This document shows positions 51,805 through 61,700 of a stretch of DNA of 64,000 nt, piece after piece (position 1 is the first letter of the stretch; every line of letters starts with the position of its first letter). Origin of the DNA: Deltaproteobacteria bacterium (lineage in GTDB: Bacteria > Myxococcota_A > Polyangia > Polyangiales > Houyiibacteriaceae); assembly GCA_017644045.1 (NCBI GenBank), contig JAEPMI010000004.1, forward strand, positions 392,014 through 456,013, read 5' to 3'. The notes below the pieces were generated by a model that saw only the letters and a program-made list of their open reading frames with translations, did not search any database and was not told where the DNA came from. Position numbers and translations under genes: made by a program.

Positions 51805-53217
51805 GTGCTAGACGTCGGGTGGCGTCGACCCCCTCCCCTGGAGCGTCCCTTGTCCTCTTCCTCATCTCGCCTGGCGTGGCTCGGCGCCGTCCTCTCCCTG
51901 CTGGCTCTGCCCTCGATCGGCGAAGCCAACGGGCTCTACTCGCACGTCCACATGAGCCAGCTGGCGGTGGCGCACCTGCCCGCGGGAGAGCTACGCGACC
52001 TCTTCGACGACCCGGCCTTCGTGATCGCCTACGAGAACGGATCGATGCTGCCCGACTCCGGCTACGCCGCCGGCGATCCCTACGGCGAGTTCGCCCACTG
52101 GTCCGAGTTCCGCCTCGCGTACATCCAGTACATCAAGGACAACTACGGTCCCGACTTCGATTCGGCGGAGGCCCGCCGGCACATCGGTGTGCTCCTCGGC
52201 GCGGCGAGTCACGGCATCTCGGACCAGAGCTACGACACCACGCTGCTCGCGCGGGCGCTCGAGATCGACGAGGAGGATCCCGAGCTCTCGCCCGACCAGT
52301 ACGCGGACTACTTCATCGTCATCGATGACGACGTGGTCTTCACCGTCGACGCCGACGCGCCCTATGCGACGCTCAGCGAGGTGATGACCGCCGCCTCGGG
52401 CCGAGAGGTCGCCGCGGACACGATCATGGAAGGGATGGATCAGGCCGCGCGCGTGACGCGCCTCCAGAGCGACTCCGCGCTGGCGGGCTCGCTCTACTGG
52501 CGCGCGTGGGAGGCCTATCCCTTCCTCGGCACGCACGTCTACAACGAGGCGGCCCCCGGATCCCTGCCCTACATGAGCGAGGTCATCGCCAAGCACTGGC
52601 AGGTCCTCTGGCGGCGGCTGCACGACACCGACGACCCCGACACGGACCTCGTGATCCACACCGTGCCCGAGGACGGCGGCGTGAACTTCCCGGTGAGCGT
52701 CGAAGAAGCCGGCGCCTACGGGCGCGTCGGCATCTGGTTCGGCTACCCCTTCGACCGCGACATCGTGGGCGAGATGCCCACCATGCGAAGCGCGGACGGC
52801 ACCCCGGTCGCGGTCACCCACCACGCGGCCTACGACGGCCGCTTTCGCTCCTTCCTCCAGCTCGAGCCAACCGCCCCGCTGGCCTTTGACACCGAGTACA
52901 TCGTCGAGGTCCCGGCCGGCGTTCCGACCCTCGACGGTCGCACCAGCACCGAGGCCTACAGCTTCAGCTTCCGAACCCAGTGCGCGCCCAGCGACCTCGA
53001 CGCGTGCCCTCCCTACGAGCCCTTCGTGACCGGCGAGGTGCCCGTGCGCGGTGGCAGCCGCACGGACGCGGGCGCGCCGCCGGAAGACGCCGGCCAGCCG
53101 GACGCGGGGGCCCCGACCGAAGACTCGGGCGGTTGCAGTCTCTCCCCTCGGGCCGGCGGCTTCGCGGCGCTCCCGCTCGGCCTCGCCCTTCTGTTGATCT
53201 GGCGCCGCCGACGCTGA
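51805..53217 (+). CDS. Zinc-dependent phospholipase C-like protein with MYXO-CTERM-like tail
   Basis: A 470-residue exported protein. A signal segment (SRLAWLGAVLSLLALPSIGEANG) precedes the zinc-dependent PLC-type domain, which opens LYSHVHMSQLAVAHLP and carries further His ligands in FAHWSEFRLAYI, LLGAASHGISDQSYD and AKHWQVLWRRLHD. A beta-sandwich follows (VNFPVSVEEAGAYGRV to YIVEVPAGVPTLDG), then an Asp/Ala/Pro linker and a tail GGCSLSPRAGGF plus a hydrophobic helix and WRRRR, the MYXO-CTERM pattern. It probably hydrolyses phospholipids or a related phosphodiester at the surface. GTG 51805 is chosen from the TAGACT box. Confidence 0.8.
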   Translation: MLDVGWRRPPPLERPLSSSSSRLAWLGAVLSLLALPSIGEANGLYSHVHMSQLAVAHLPAGELRDLFDDPAFVIAYENGSMLPDSGYAAGDPYGEFAHWSEFRLAYIQYIKDNYGPDFDSAEARRHIGVLLGAASHGISDQSYDTTLLARALEIDEEDPELSPDQYADYFIVIDDDVVFTVDADAPYATLSEVMTAASGREVAADTIMEGMDQAARVTRLQSDSALAGSLYWRAWEAYPFLGTHVYNEAAPGSLPYMSEVIAKHWQVLWRRLHDTDDPDTDLVIHTVPEDGGVNFPVSVEEAGAYGRVGIWFGYPFDRDIVGEMPTMRSADGTPVAVTHHAAYDGRFRSFLQLEPTAPLAFDTEYIVEVPAGVPTLDGRTSTEAYSFSFRTQCAPSDLDACPPYEPFVTGEVPVRGGSRTDAGAPPEDAGQPDAGAPTEDSGGCSLSPRAGGFAALPLGLALLLIWRRRR

Positions 53218-53265
53218 GCGACCAGAGCCTCGCCCGCCGTATGTCGGCCTGGCATCCTCGGCGCC

Positions 53266-54012
53266 ATGAGCGGAATGGATGCCGCCGTGGCCTGTCTGTG
53301 GGAGCTCGCCGAGCTCATCGGGTCGACGCGAACGGTCGACCGCGGGCTCCATCGGATCGACTCGGAGACGGCCCTCTCTTCCCGCAATGGCGTGCTCCAT
53401 GCGTCGCTCGGCGCGGACGCGGAGGAGCGGGTCGGCGAGATCGTCGAGCACTTCGAGGCCCGAGTCGTCCCTTTTCGCTGGCACGTCAGCCCCACCTGCC
53501 GACCCCGCGATCTCGGAGAGCGGCTCCTGGCCCACGGGTTCCGAGAGGTCGACACGCTCGCGGGCATGCGCAGCGCGACCGACCGAAGGCTCGTGAAGCC
53601 CGATCCATCCGTGCGAGTCGAGCCGCTCGCGCCCGGGGACGAGCCAGCCTTCGTGGACGTCATCCTCGCTGGCATGGAGGTCCCCGAAAGTCGGCGAGCC
53701 GCGCTCCTGGCCAACGTCACCGGGCCCGACTCGCGCCAAACGCACTACGCGGCGTGGGTCGACGGTGTGTTGGTCGGCGCCGCCACCGCGGTCCGCTTCC
53801 CCCGAGCCGGGTTCCTGCAGGGCGCCACCGTGCTTCCCACCCATCGCGGTCGCGGCATCTACCGGCAGCTGATCCAGACGCGACTGACGCACTTCCACCA
53901 AGCGGGGATCGCCGAGGCGATCATCACGGCTCGGACCGCCACCTCCGCGCCCATCTGCGATCGGCTCGGCTTCGAGCGGATCAGCACCATCGACGTCTTC
54001 GAGCACGACTGA
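53266..54012 (+). CDS. GNAT family N-acetyltransferase
   Basis: A 248-residue protein. The C-terminal half is a GNAT domain: HYAAWVDGVLVGAATAVRF (strand 4 region), GFLQGATVLPTHRGRGIYRQLI with the acetyl-CoA loop HRGRGI, and TATSAPICDRLGFERI near the end. The N-terminal half (residues 1-110) looks like a second, degenerate GNAT-like unit. It transfers an acetyl group from acetyl-CoA to an amine; the substrate is unknown. A CATCCT hexamer lies 7 nt before ATG 53266. Confidence 0.85.
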   Translation: MSGMDAAVACLWELAELIGSTRTVDRGLHRIDSETALSSRNGVLHASLGADAEERVGEIVEHFEARVVPFRWHVSPTCRPRDLGERLLAHGFREVDTLAGMRSATDRRLVKPDPSVRVEPLAPGDEPAFVDVILAGMEVPESRRAALLANVTGPDSRQTHYAAWVDGVLVGAATAVRFPRAGFLQGATVLPTHRGRGIYRQLIQTRLTHFHQAGIAEAIITARTATSAPICDRLGFERISTIDVFEHD

Positions 54013-54169
54013 ACGCGTCGACCGGTGCGGTGCCCGCGGGGGCGGCCGCCATGGACACCCCGAACGGGCTCGCGGTAGACACGGGACGAGCCTGCGGGGG
54101 CGCTCTCCACCGAGCAGCGACACCCGCGGCCCGAGACCGCGACGACCGCCGCAACGAGAGGACGAACCC

Positions 54170-55141
54170 ATGCCCGAGACGATCCCCACCAAGCACCTCG
54201 ACGAGGTGATCTCGAAGCACACCCGGGACATGAGCGGGCGAGTGGCCGCCGTCACCGGAACCACGAGCGGCACCGGGTACGTCTGTGCCCGGGAGCTGGC
54301 GAAACGCGGCGCGACCGTGCTCCTGCTCAACCGGGAGAGCGAGCGCTCGGCGTCGTCGCTGAAAGAGCTACGAGACGCGGTGCCCGGTGCCGAGCTCGTC
54401 CCGGTGACCTGCGACCTGCAGGACTTCGAGAGCGTGCGCGCCGCGATCGAGACGATCCGCTCCTCGCACGACCGGCTCGACGTCCTCTGCAACAACGCCG
54501 GTGTGATGGCGCTGAAGGATCGGGCCACCAAGGACGGCTACGACGTCCAGATGCAGACGAACGTGCTCTCGCACTTCCTGCTCACCAAGGAGCTCTTCGC
54601 GTTGCTGAAGGCCAGCGACGACGGGCGCATCGTGAATCACTCCTCGATGGCGCGACTCGGCCCGCCACTCGAGGCGCGCTACTTCGGCAAGAACGGCGGC
54701 GACCTCGGCGGCGACGGCACCGAGAGCGACGGCTTCGACGGGCCTCGGTGGCGACGGTACCACCAGACCAAGCTGGCCAACTTCGTCTTCACCTACGGGC
54801 TGAAGGAGAAGCTGGAGGCCGCCGGCATCGACAACGTCCTCGCCGTCGTGGCGCACCCCGGTCTCGCGAGGACCCAGCTGCAGGTGACCACCGAGAAGTC
54901 CGGCGGCATGGACGCGAGCTCCGACTTCATGAAGCAGGCCCAGTCCCAGGAGGACGGCGCCACCGGCATCATCCGCGGCTGCATGGATCCGTCCGCGAAG
55001 TCCGGCGACTTCTTCGGTCCGGAGCGCTGGACCGGCTTCCCGAAGCGGCTGCCGCCGGAAGAGGACCTGGTGACGGCGGCCAACATCCAGACGAACTGGG
55101 ACGGCTGCGAAGCGGCCGTGGGCGCCTTCACGATCGGCTGA
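54170..55141 (+). CDS. Short-chain dehydrogenase/reductase (retinol dehydrogenase/POR-like)
   Basis: A 323-residue SDR. Cofactor motif TGTTSGTG (about residues 30-37) with the following Arg in LLNRESERS suggests NADP. NNAGVM, then NHSSMARLG, then the active-site YHQTK (YxxxK) with FVFTYGLKEKL are all present. The long insert before the Tyr (FGKNGGDLGGDGTESDGFDG) and overall length fit the WW-oxidoreductase/retinol dehydrogenase-like group. The substrate is not predictable. ATG 54170 has GAGGA upstream. Confidence 0.9.
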   Translation: MPETIPTKHLDEVISKHTRDMSGRVAAVTGTTSGTGYVCARELAKRGATVLLLNRESERSASSLKELRDAVPGAELVPVTCDLQDFESVRAAIETIRSSHDRLDVLCNNAGVMALKDRATKDGYDVQMQTNVLSHFLLTKELFALLKASDDGRIVNHSSMARLGPPLEARYFGKNGGDLGGDGTESDGFDGPRWRRYHQTKLANFVFTYGLKEKLEAAGIDNVLAVVAHPGLARTQLQVTTEKSGGMDASSDFMKQAQSQEDGATGIIRGCMDPSAKSGDFFGPERWTGFPKRLPPEEDLVTAANIQTNWDGCEAAVGAFTIG

Positions 55142-55393
55142 CGCGAAGGGCGTCGCATGCCGGCCGAAACCAAATGGGCCCCTCGCCCAACACGCCAATA
55201 TTGGCTCACGATGCCATCGAGTAAGCCTATGTGGTCACAAATCCAGACGCACGAGTCCGGCCACTGACGATCTTCACGTGAAGATCCTCGGGTCCCGACG
55301 GGGATTCGGCGCCCTGTGGGCGCGTAGCACGAAGGGGGTCGATCTTTTTTGAACCCCGTGCAGCCGCTGGTGCGTTCCCATGATCAGACACCG
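55142..55393. promoter_or_regulatory. Upstream region of the ECF sigma operon with two perfect palindromes
   Basis: GCCAATATTGGC (55194-55205) is a perfect 12-nt palindrome, and GATCTTCACGTGAAGATC (55269-55286) is a perfect 18-nt palindrome. A run of six T at 55345-55350 lies within a weak GGGGGTC/GAACCCC hairpin before the sigma gene. No gene is seen. The palindromes look like binding sites for dimeric regulators controlling the sigma/anti-sigma operon. Confidence 0.6.
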
Positions 55394-56035
55394 ATGACGC
55401 AGCCCATGCCCGCTCTGGAGGGGGGCGAGCCAAAGGCCGCGGGGGACGAGCCTCCCGCGGACGTGATCCCCCTTTCTCGCGCCGACGCCGCACGCACGCT
55501 CCTCGAGCGGCACCGGTCCGGCGAGCGGGAGGCGTTCGTCGAGCTGATGAAGATGTTCTCCGCCCCCGTATACAGCTACCTCACCCGAACCGGCGTCCGC
55601 GCGTCGGACCGCGACGACCTCTTCCAGGAGGTCTTCTGCAAGGTGCATCGGGCGTTGCAGAAGAAGATGCCGGACGGGCCGGTGAAGCCCTGGGTCCTAC
55701 GCATCGCGGTCAACACGGCCCGCGACCACTTCCGGCGCACGAAGGTCCGGTCGGTCGTGAAGCTCGACGCGGACGCCGGCGAGGCCGAGCGGCCCGCACC
55801 GGGCGCCGACGCCGAGCTCGCGGCGCGCGAGACGGCCCGCTTCCTCGAGGCGGCCATCCAGCAGCTGCCGATCGCGCAGCGCGAGGCGCTCCTGCTCGCC
55901 TCGGTCGCGGAGCTCGGCGTGAAGGGCGCCGCCGAGGTGCTCGAGGTGCCGACCGACACCGTGAAGACCCGGCTGCGACGCGCCCGCGCGACGCTGGCGC
56001 TCGCGATGCAGCGGCGGGAAGGGAGCCTCCGATGA
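55394..56035 (+). CDS. ECF-type RNA polymerase sigma factor
   Basis: A 213-residue sigma-70 family factor. The sigma-2 region is RHRSGEREAFVELMKMFSAPVYSYLTR then DRDDLFQEVFCKVHRAL, and sigma-4 is LPIAQREALLLASVAELGVKGAAEVLEVPTDTVKTRLRRARATL (as pattern). It has an extra N-terminal 40 residues rich in Pro/Glu. It directs RNA polymerase to a small regulon. ATG 55394 is taken as the start; TTG 55349 and GTG 55358 are in frame upstream, and none has a clear Shine-Dalgarno sequence. It overlaps the anti-sigma gene by 4 nt (ATGA), so the two are coupled. Confidence 0.85.
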   Translation: MTQPMPALEGGEPKAAGDEPPADVIPLSRADAARTLLERHRSGEREAFVELMKMFSAPVYSYLTRTGVRASDRDDLFQEVFCKVHRALQKKMPDGPVKPWVLRIAVNTARDHFRRTKVRSVVKLDADAGEAERPAPGADAELAARETARFLEAAIQQLPIAQREALLLASVAELGVKGAAEVLEVPTDTVKTRLRRARATLALAMQRREGSLR

Positions 56036-58677
56036 CGGACCTCCTCGAAGAGCTCTTGGACGACGCCGAGCTCGAGGCTTCGCTGCGTGAACAGCTCGAA
56101 GCGGTCGACGAGGGGTCCTTCGCGCTCGTGCTGGCGAAGGTCGATGACGGCCTCGCGGAGCTCGACGAGGTCGCGCCGCCGGACGCGCTCCTCGCGCAGA
56201 CGATGGCGCGCATCGACGCGGAGGAGAAGCCGCAGCCCGGTCTCTTCGGCACGCTGGTGCTCGGCCTCGGCTCCGGGCTCGGCGGTCTCGTCGGCGGCGT
56301 GGCCTCGCTCGGGCGCGCGCTCGCTCGGGCGGCCAAGTCGCCTTCACGGACCGCGTGGATCGCGATGAGCGCCTCGGCGGCCTGCGCGACGCTCGTCGTC
56401 AGCACGCTCATGGTCACCAGTGGCGATGAGAGTGTGGCCGCAGTCGCCGGGTTGACCGACCTGCAATCCAACGACGACATCGCGGACGTCCAGGCCACGA
56501 CCCCCGGCTTCGCGCCTGCGCAACAGGCCAGCCAGAACGGCTCGTTCGGCACGCTCCTTCCCACTCCCGAAGAACCGGTTCAGCCGGACGACGACGAGTA
56601 CTTCGGTGGCGGTCTGAACGTGCCGAGTTACGGCGAGCGCCGCCGCCGGGGCATCGAGGGGGACCTGGGCGGGCGGATCGACCTCGCACAGGACATGGAC
56701 GGCGACGCCCTGCTCGACCGAGCCATCGGCGGCGACGACGGCATCGTCGACACGCCCCGCGCCGTCCCGGCCCGTGACCGTTCGCTCGAAACGGACGACT
56801 CGGAGCAGACCGGCGACGGCTGGGCCGGCCAGGGGCAGCGCGGCGAAGGGGACTTCCGACAGGGGAGTCAGGAGGGTCGCCCGCCCGTGGGCCTCGCGAG
56901 CACCGAGCGCTCCAACGTCGGCGGCGAGTCCGTCGCCGACGAGCTCTCCGAGCTCGGCTACCTCGAGGACGGCCGCTTCCAGAACCGCGAGGGTGAGCCA
57001 GCGGAGCCCGAACCGGAAGTCGAGGGCCTCTTCGAGTCGACCGTCGTGGGGCCGAGCGGCACCGAGGCGCCGAGCCGGACCCGCAGCTCGACGCGCAACG
57101 CCGAGCTCGCCGCGAACGAGCGCGTGGTCGCCCACTTCCTCTCCGAGCGCGACGTCGTCGACGGGCTGCGCTTCCAGCCCGCGCGGGGTCTATGGGCGAA
57201 CACCTACGTCCCGGGCGACCCCTCGTGGCGCCTGCTCGGTCGCCGCCTCCGGGGCGCGGGCTCCGTCGCCGGGCTCGCCGAGTCTCCCTTCGAGCTCGCC
57301 GAGCGCGTCCAGCCGCTGACCCAACGCATCGCGGCGCCGCGCTCCGGCGCGCTCACGCTCGCGGCCCAGGCGGATCGCGCGAGCGTCGAGGGGCGGTCCC
57401 GCGTGCTCCTCCAGGTCGCGCTCCGAGGCGCGGCGGTCCGTGCCGGGCGCCGCCCGACCCTCCGCTCGATGGTCGTGCTCGACCTGCGCCGACCGCTCGA
57501 CGACGAGTCGCAGACGCAGGTCCGCGCGCTCCTCTCCTCGCTCAGCCGAGCGCGCACCGGCGCCGACCGCATCGGTCTGATCGTCGCCGGTCCAAAGGGT
57601 GGCGTGGTCCTCGAGCCCGGCCAGCTGCGCCTCGGTCAGGTCACCGTCGCGCTCCGCCAGGTCTTCCGCGGCGAGCACGCCGGTCAGGCGACCTCGTTGG
57701 AAGACGCGCTCGCGACCGCCGTCGAGCGGGTCGGCCAGCTCGGCGACGCCGACTCGCCGCTCGGTAGCGGTCTCGTCTGGCTCGTGACGCCGGGCGTCTC
57801 CGAGAGCGACGCGCGCACCCTCGAGCCGGCAGCCCACGCAGGCTCGCTGGCCGGCGTCACCACCACGACCATCGGCCTCGGCAGCGCCGAGCTCGAGCCG
57901 CTGGAGACCGTGGCCCTCGCGGGGCAGGGTCGCCGTTGGCAGCTCGGCGACGACGCCGACGCCCTCGTCCGCGGAGAGGTCCAGGCGGTCAGCCGCGTGG
58001 TCGCGCGGGCCGTTCGCCTGAACGTGCGCTTGGCGCCGGGCGTGAAGCTCGTCGACGTGCTCGGATCGCGCCCGCTCGCCGAGGTCGAGGCGACCCGCGT
58101 CCGCGAAGCGGAGCGGAGCCTGGACCAGCAGCTCGCTCGCCGGCTGGGGATCCTCTCCGACCGCGAAGAGGACGACGATGGGGTGCAGATCGTGGTGCCG
58201 GCCTTCTACGCCGACGACACCCACGTGCTGCTCTTCGACCTGGTCGTGGACGGTCCGGGCCCGATCGCCGACGTGACCGCGAAGTACAAGGACCTGCTTC
58301 GGCTGAGCAACGGCGAGGCGACCGAGCGGGTCGCGCTCGGCCGCGGTCGCGCGGAGCGTGGCCCGCGAGAGCGCGAGGTCCTTCGCAATCTGCTCGCCCA
58401 TCAGCTCTCGGTCGCGCTCCGACGCGCCGCCCGAGAGGTGCACACCGACCGCGCCGCCGCCGCCGCGACCATCCGCGAGGCCCGCGGACGAATCCTCGCG
58501 GCGCGCCGTGAGCTCGGCGCGCTCGCGAGCGACCGCGACCTCGCGACGCAGCTCGAGAGCTGCCGGGCGTTCGAAGCCGCGCTGAGCGCCGGCGCCCCCG
58601 CCCCCCTTCTGGCCGACTCGCTCCGCTACGCGAGCCGTCGGCTCCTGTTCGGCGACCCGCTCGAGGTCGATCCCTAG
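56032..58677 (+). CDS. Anti-sigma-type membrane protein with VWA-like domain
   Basis: An 881-residue single-pass membrane protein. The N-terminal 100 residues are acidic and helical (LEELLDDAELEASLREQLEAVDEGSF) and would face the cytoplasm to hold the sigma factor; no zinc HxxxCxxC motif is seen. A membrane helix follows (AWIAMSASAACATLVVSTLMV, about residues 105-125), then a disordered linker and a periplasmic YfbK/VWA-like region: RSMVVLDLRRPLDDESQTQVRALLSSLSRART and LIVAGPKGGVVL (as pattern). The MIDAS DxSxS is replaced by DLRRP, so metal binding is probably lost. It overlaps the sigma gene by 4 nt and precedes a large exported protein; together they form a sensing cluster. Confidence 0.75.
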   Translation: MTDLLEELLDDAELEASLREQLEAVDEGSFALVLAKVDDGLAELDEVAPPDALLAQTMARIDAEEKPQPGLFGTLVLGLGSGLGGLVGGVASLGRALARAAKSPSRTAWIAMSASAACATLVVSTLMVTSGDESVAAVAGLTDLQSNDDIADVQATTPGFAPAQQASQNGSFGTLLPTPEEPVQPDDDEYFGGGLNVPSYGERRRRGIEGDLGGRIDLAQDMDGDALLDRAIGGDDGIVDTPRAVPARDRSLETDDSEQTGDGWAGQGQRGEGDFRQGSQEGRPPVGLASTERSNVGGESVADELSELGYLEDGRFQNREGEPAEPEPEVEGLFESTVVGPSGTEAPSRTRSSTRNAELAANERVVAHFLSERDVVDGLRFQPARGLWANTYVPGDPSWRLLGRRLRGAGSVAGLAESPFELAERVQPLTQRIAAPRSGALTLAAQADRASVEGRSRVLLQVALRGAAVRAGRRPTLRSMVVLDLRRPLDDESQTQVRALLSSLSRARTGADRIGLIVAGPKGGVVLEPGQLRLGQVTVALRQVFRGEHAGQATSLEDALATAVERVGQLGDADSPLGSGLVWLVTPGVSESDARTLEPAAHAGSLAGVTTTTIGLGSAELEPLETVALAGQGRRWQLGDDADALVRGEVQAVSRVVARAVRLNVRLAPGVKLVDVLGSRPLAEVEATRVREAERSLDQQLARRLGILSDREEDDDGVQIVVPAFYADDTHVLLFDLVVDGPGPIADVTAKYKDLLRLSNGEATERVALGRGRAERGPREREVLRNLLAHQLSVALRRAAREVHTDRAAAAATIREARGRILAARRELGALASDRDLATQLESCRAFEAALSAGAPAPLLADSLRYASRRLLFGDPLEVDP

Positions 58678-58757
58678 CCCGCCGAACGGCCTCGACTCTG
58701 TCTCTCTCGAACTGACGCCCACGCGCCGGGATGGCGACGTGCGGCCTGGAGGAACCC

Positions 58758-61700
58758 ATGCGTCTCGTACTCGTCACCCTCGTTCTGTCCCTCGCCGCCT
58801 CGGCCGCCGCCCAGGATCCCGGCACGGTGCAGCTCCCGCTCGATCGCTACCAGGAGCTCACCCAAACGCAGAGCGGCGGGAGCAGCGGGCCGAGCCACGC
58901 CTTCTCCAACGTTCGCGTCAGCGTCACCGTTCGAGAGGACGGCGGCGTCGCCCGCGCGACGGTGAACGTGCAGGCGAAGGCCCAGACGTTCCGCGACGAG
59001 GGGTGGACGCTCGTGCCGCTGGCGAACGCCGGTGGACTGCACGGCGCGACCGTCGACGGGAGCCCCGCGGCGCTCGTCGAGCACGGCGGCATGGTCGCGT
59101 GGCCGACGCAGGGCGCGGGCTCGCACGATCTCTCGTGGTCCTTCGAGGTCGACGCGTCTCGGCACGATGGCGGCTGGGCGCTCGCGGTCCCGACGCCCGC
59201 GGCCGGCGGGCAGCTGACGGCGACCTTCAGCGACATGGAGGTCGCGCCGGTGGTCGTGCCCGCGTCGGGCGTGTCGACGAACCGCGCCGGCAACGACACC
59301 CGGCTGACGGCGACCATCCCCGCCGGCGCCGGGCTGCAGTTGACCTGGCGTGGCGACGCGACCGGCGGCTACACACTCAGCCGCGCGCGCTACCGCGGCG
59401 AGCTGGTCGGCGAGAGCATCCGCTGGACCGCGGAGCTCGGCGCCGAGCTCGAGGGCAACGGCCGCGCGCTCGTGCCGCTCTTCCCCTCATCGGTCGCACT
59501 CGAGTCCGTGACCGTCGACCGCGCGGAGGCTCCGATCGCGGTCCACGAGGGGCGCTTCGCGGTGCCGATCCGCGGACGCGGCATCCACCGCATTCAGGCG
59601 AGCTTCCTCGTACCGATCCAGCGCGACGGCGGTCTGCCCCACGTCGAGCTCGACATCGCCTCCACGCCGGTCTCACGCTTCGAGCTCAGCCTCCCGGGTG
59701 AGCGCGAGGTGCAGGTCACCCCCGCGGCCGGCGTCACCGCGACCCGTCGCGGCGGCTCCACCCTCGCCCAGTTCAACGTCCCGATGAGCTCGCACGTGGG
59801 CATCCGCTGGGCCGAGGCCGTGCCCGACGACGCGACCGGCGACGTCGAGACGCGTGCCAACGCGAACGTGGTCCACGTGGTCAGCCCCGACGAGGGCGTT
59901 CTCAACGTGCGCGCGTTCGTCGGCATCGAGCTCACCCGCGGCGCGATGCGCCGCGTGGTGCTCGAGCTGCCGCGCGATGCGCAGGTGAACTCGGTCGAGT
60001 CGACCGGCGGCGTCGTGAGCGACTGGCGCGTGACCGGGTCGGGGAGCGACCGCCTGCTCACCGTCTTCCTCGACCGGGAGATGGAGTCGGCGATCGAGCT
60101 CGACGTCCGCTACGAGCGCAGCTGGCCGGTCGCGACCCGGACCACCGAAGCGTTCGACGTACCGCTCCTCCGAGTCGCCGAGGACGAGGGTGTGACCCGC
60201 CAGCGCGGCATGGTCGCGCTCCTCGCGATCGGTGAGCTGACCCTCGAGCCCCGCGAGACGGCGCACGTGAACCGCGTCGGCGACAACTCGCTCCCGGCGA
60301 GCGTGCGCGACGAGCTGGCGGCCACCGTCGCCCACACCTACCGCTACCTGGACGAAGCGCCGCGCCTCAGCGCCATCGGCGCGACCCGCGAGCCCGAGCC
60401 GGCCCGCTTCGACGCGCAGGTGGACACCCTCGTCTCGCTCGGCGACGTGAGCACCACCATCGCGACCCGGGTCGAGGTCGAGGTGAAGAGCGGCTCGCTC
60501 AGCGAGCTCTCGCTGCGCATCCCCGAAGGGCTGAGCCTGCTCGAGGTCTCGGCACCCTCGCTCCGCCGCTATGTGCTCGACGAGGACACCCGCACGCTCC
60601 GCATCGAGCTCACCCAGCCGATGGAAGGGCGCTTCACGGTGGAGCTCCTCTCCGACCGCGTCACCGGCCAGGAAGAGGAGCTCACCATTCCGCTCCTCGG
60701 CGCGCAGGGCGCCGAGGTCGAGCGGGGCCGCGTCGGCGTCGAGGCGCTCGCCGCCTTCCAGGTCGACATGGCCGCCGCGGACGGGCTGAGCCCGATCGAC
60801 GCCGTCGAGCTCCCCGAACCGCTCCTCCTGCGCACCGACAACCCGATCCTCCACGCCTACCGCTACGCGCAGGCCACCGAGCCGCCGCGGCTCGCGGTGC
60901 GCATCACGCGCCACGGCGAGATCCAGACCGCGAATGCGACCATCGACGAGGCCCGCTACAGCACGCTCTACACCCGCGACGGCGTGGCCGTGACCACCGC
61001 CCGCTGGGTCGTGCGCAACCGGCGTCAGCAGTTCCTCCGGGTCGGCCTGCCGGCCGGCTCCGAGGTGTGGTCGGCGCGCGTCGACGGTCGCAGCCAGGCG
61101 CCCGCGCTCGAAGCCGGCAGCGACGCCGACGAGCCCACCGTGTTGCTCAATATCGTCAGCGCGGCGGAGGCCTTCGAGGTCGAGCTCGTCTACGCGACCG
61201 AGGTCCCCGAGCTCGGCTCGCTCGGCCGGCTGCGCGCCGAGCTGCCGACCCTCGACATCGTCGCCACGAGCACCGTGTGGGAGCTGACCGTGCCCGACGG
61301 AGTGACCTACGCCGATCCCGGCGGCTCGCTCACCCTGGTCGAGGGCGGCTACCACTCGACGCACACGGGCTCCACCGCCAACGGAGAGCCCGTCGCCGCC
61401 GAAGGCATCCGCTACGTCTTCCAGCAGATGTATGCCTCGCGCTCCGACGGGCCGGGCACCTTCTCCATTGCGTATCTCAGCGGGTGGGGCGGCGTCCTCG
61501 CGAAGGCGGTCAGCGGCTTCGGCGCGCTCCTGCTCTGGCTCGGTCTGCTCGCGATGGCGATGCTCCGCTTCCGCATCGGCCTGCCCGAGGGGCTGCGCGA
61601 ACGGATTCCCCTCGCGACCTACCGCGACCACGAGAGCGGCGTCGCGCCGGTGAAGGAGCGGCGTCGCATGTGGGCGAGCGTCATCTCGGTGAGCGTGGTG

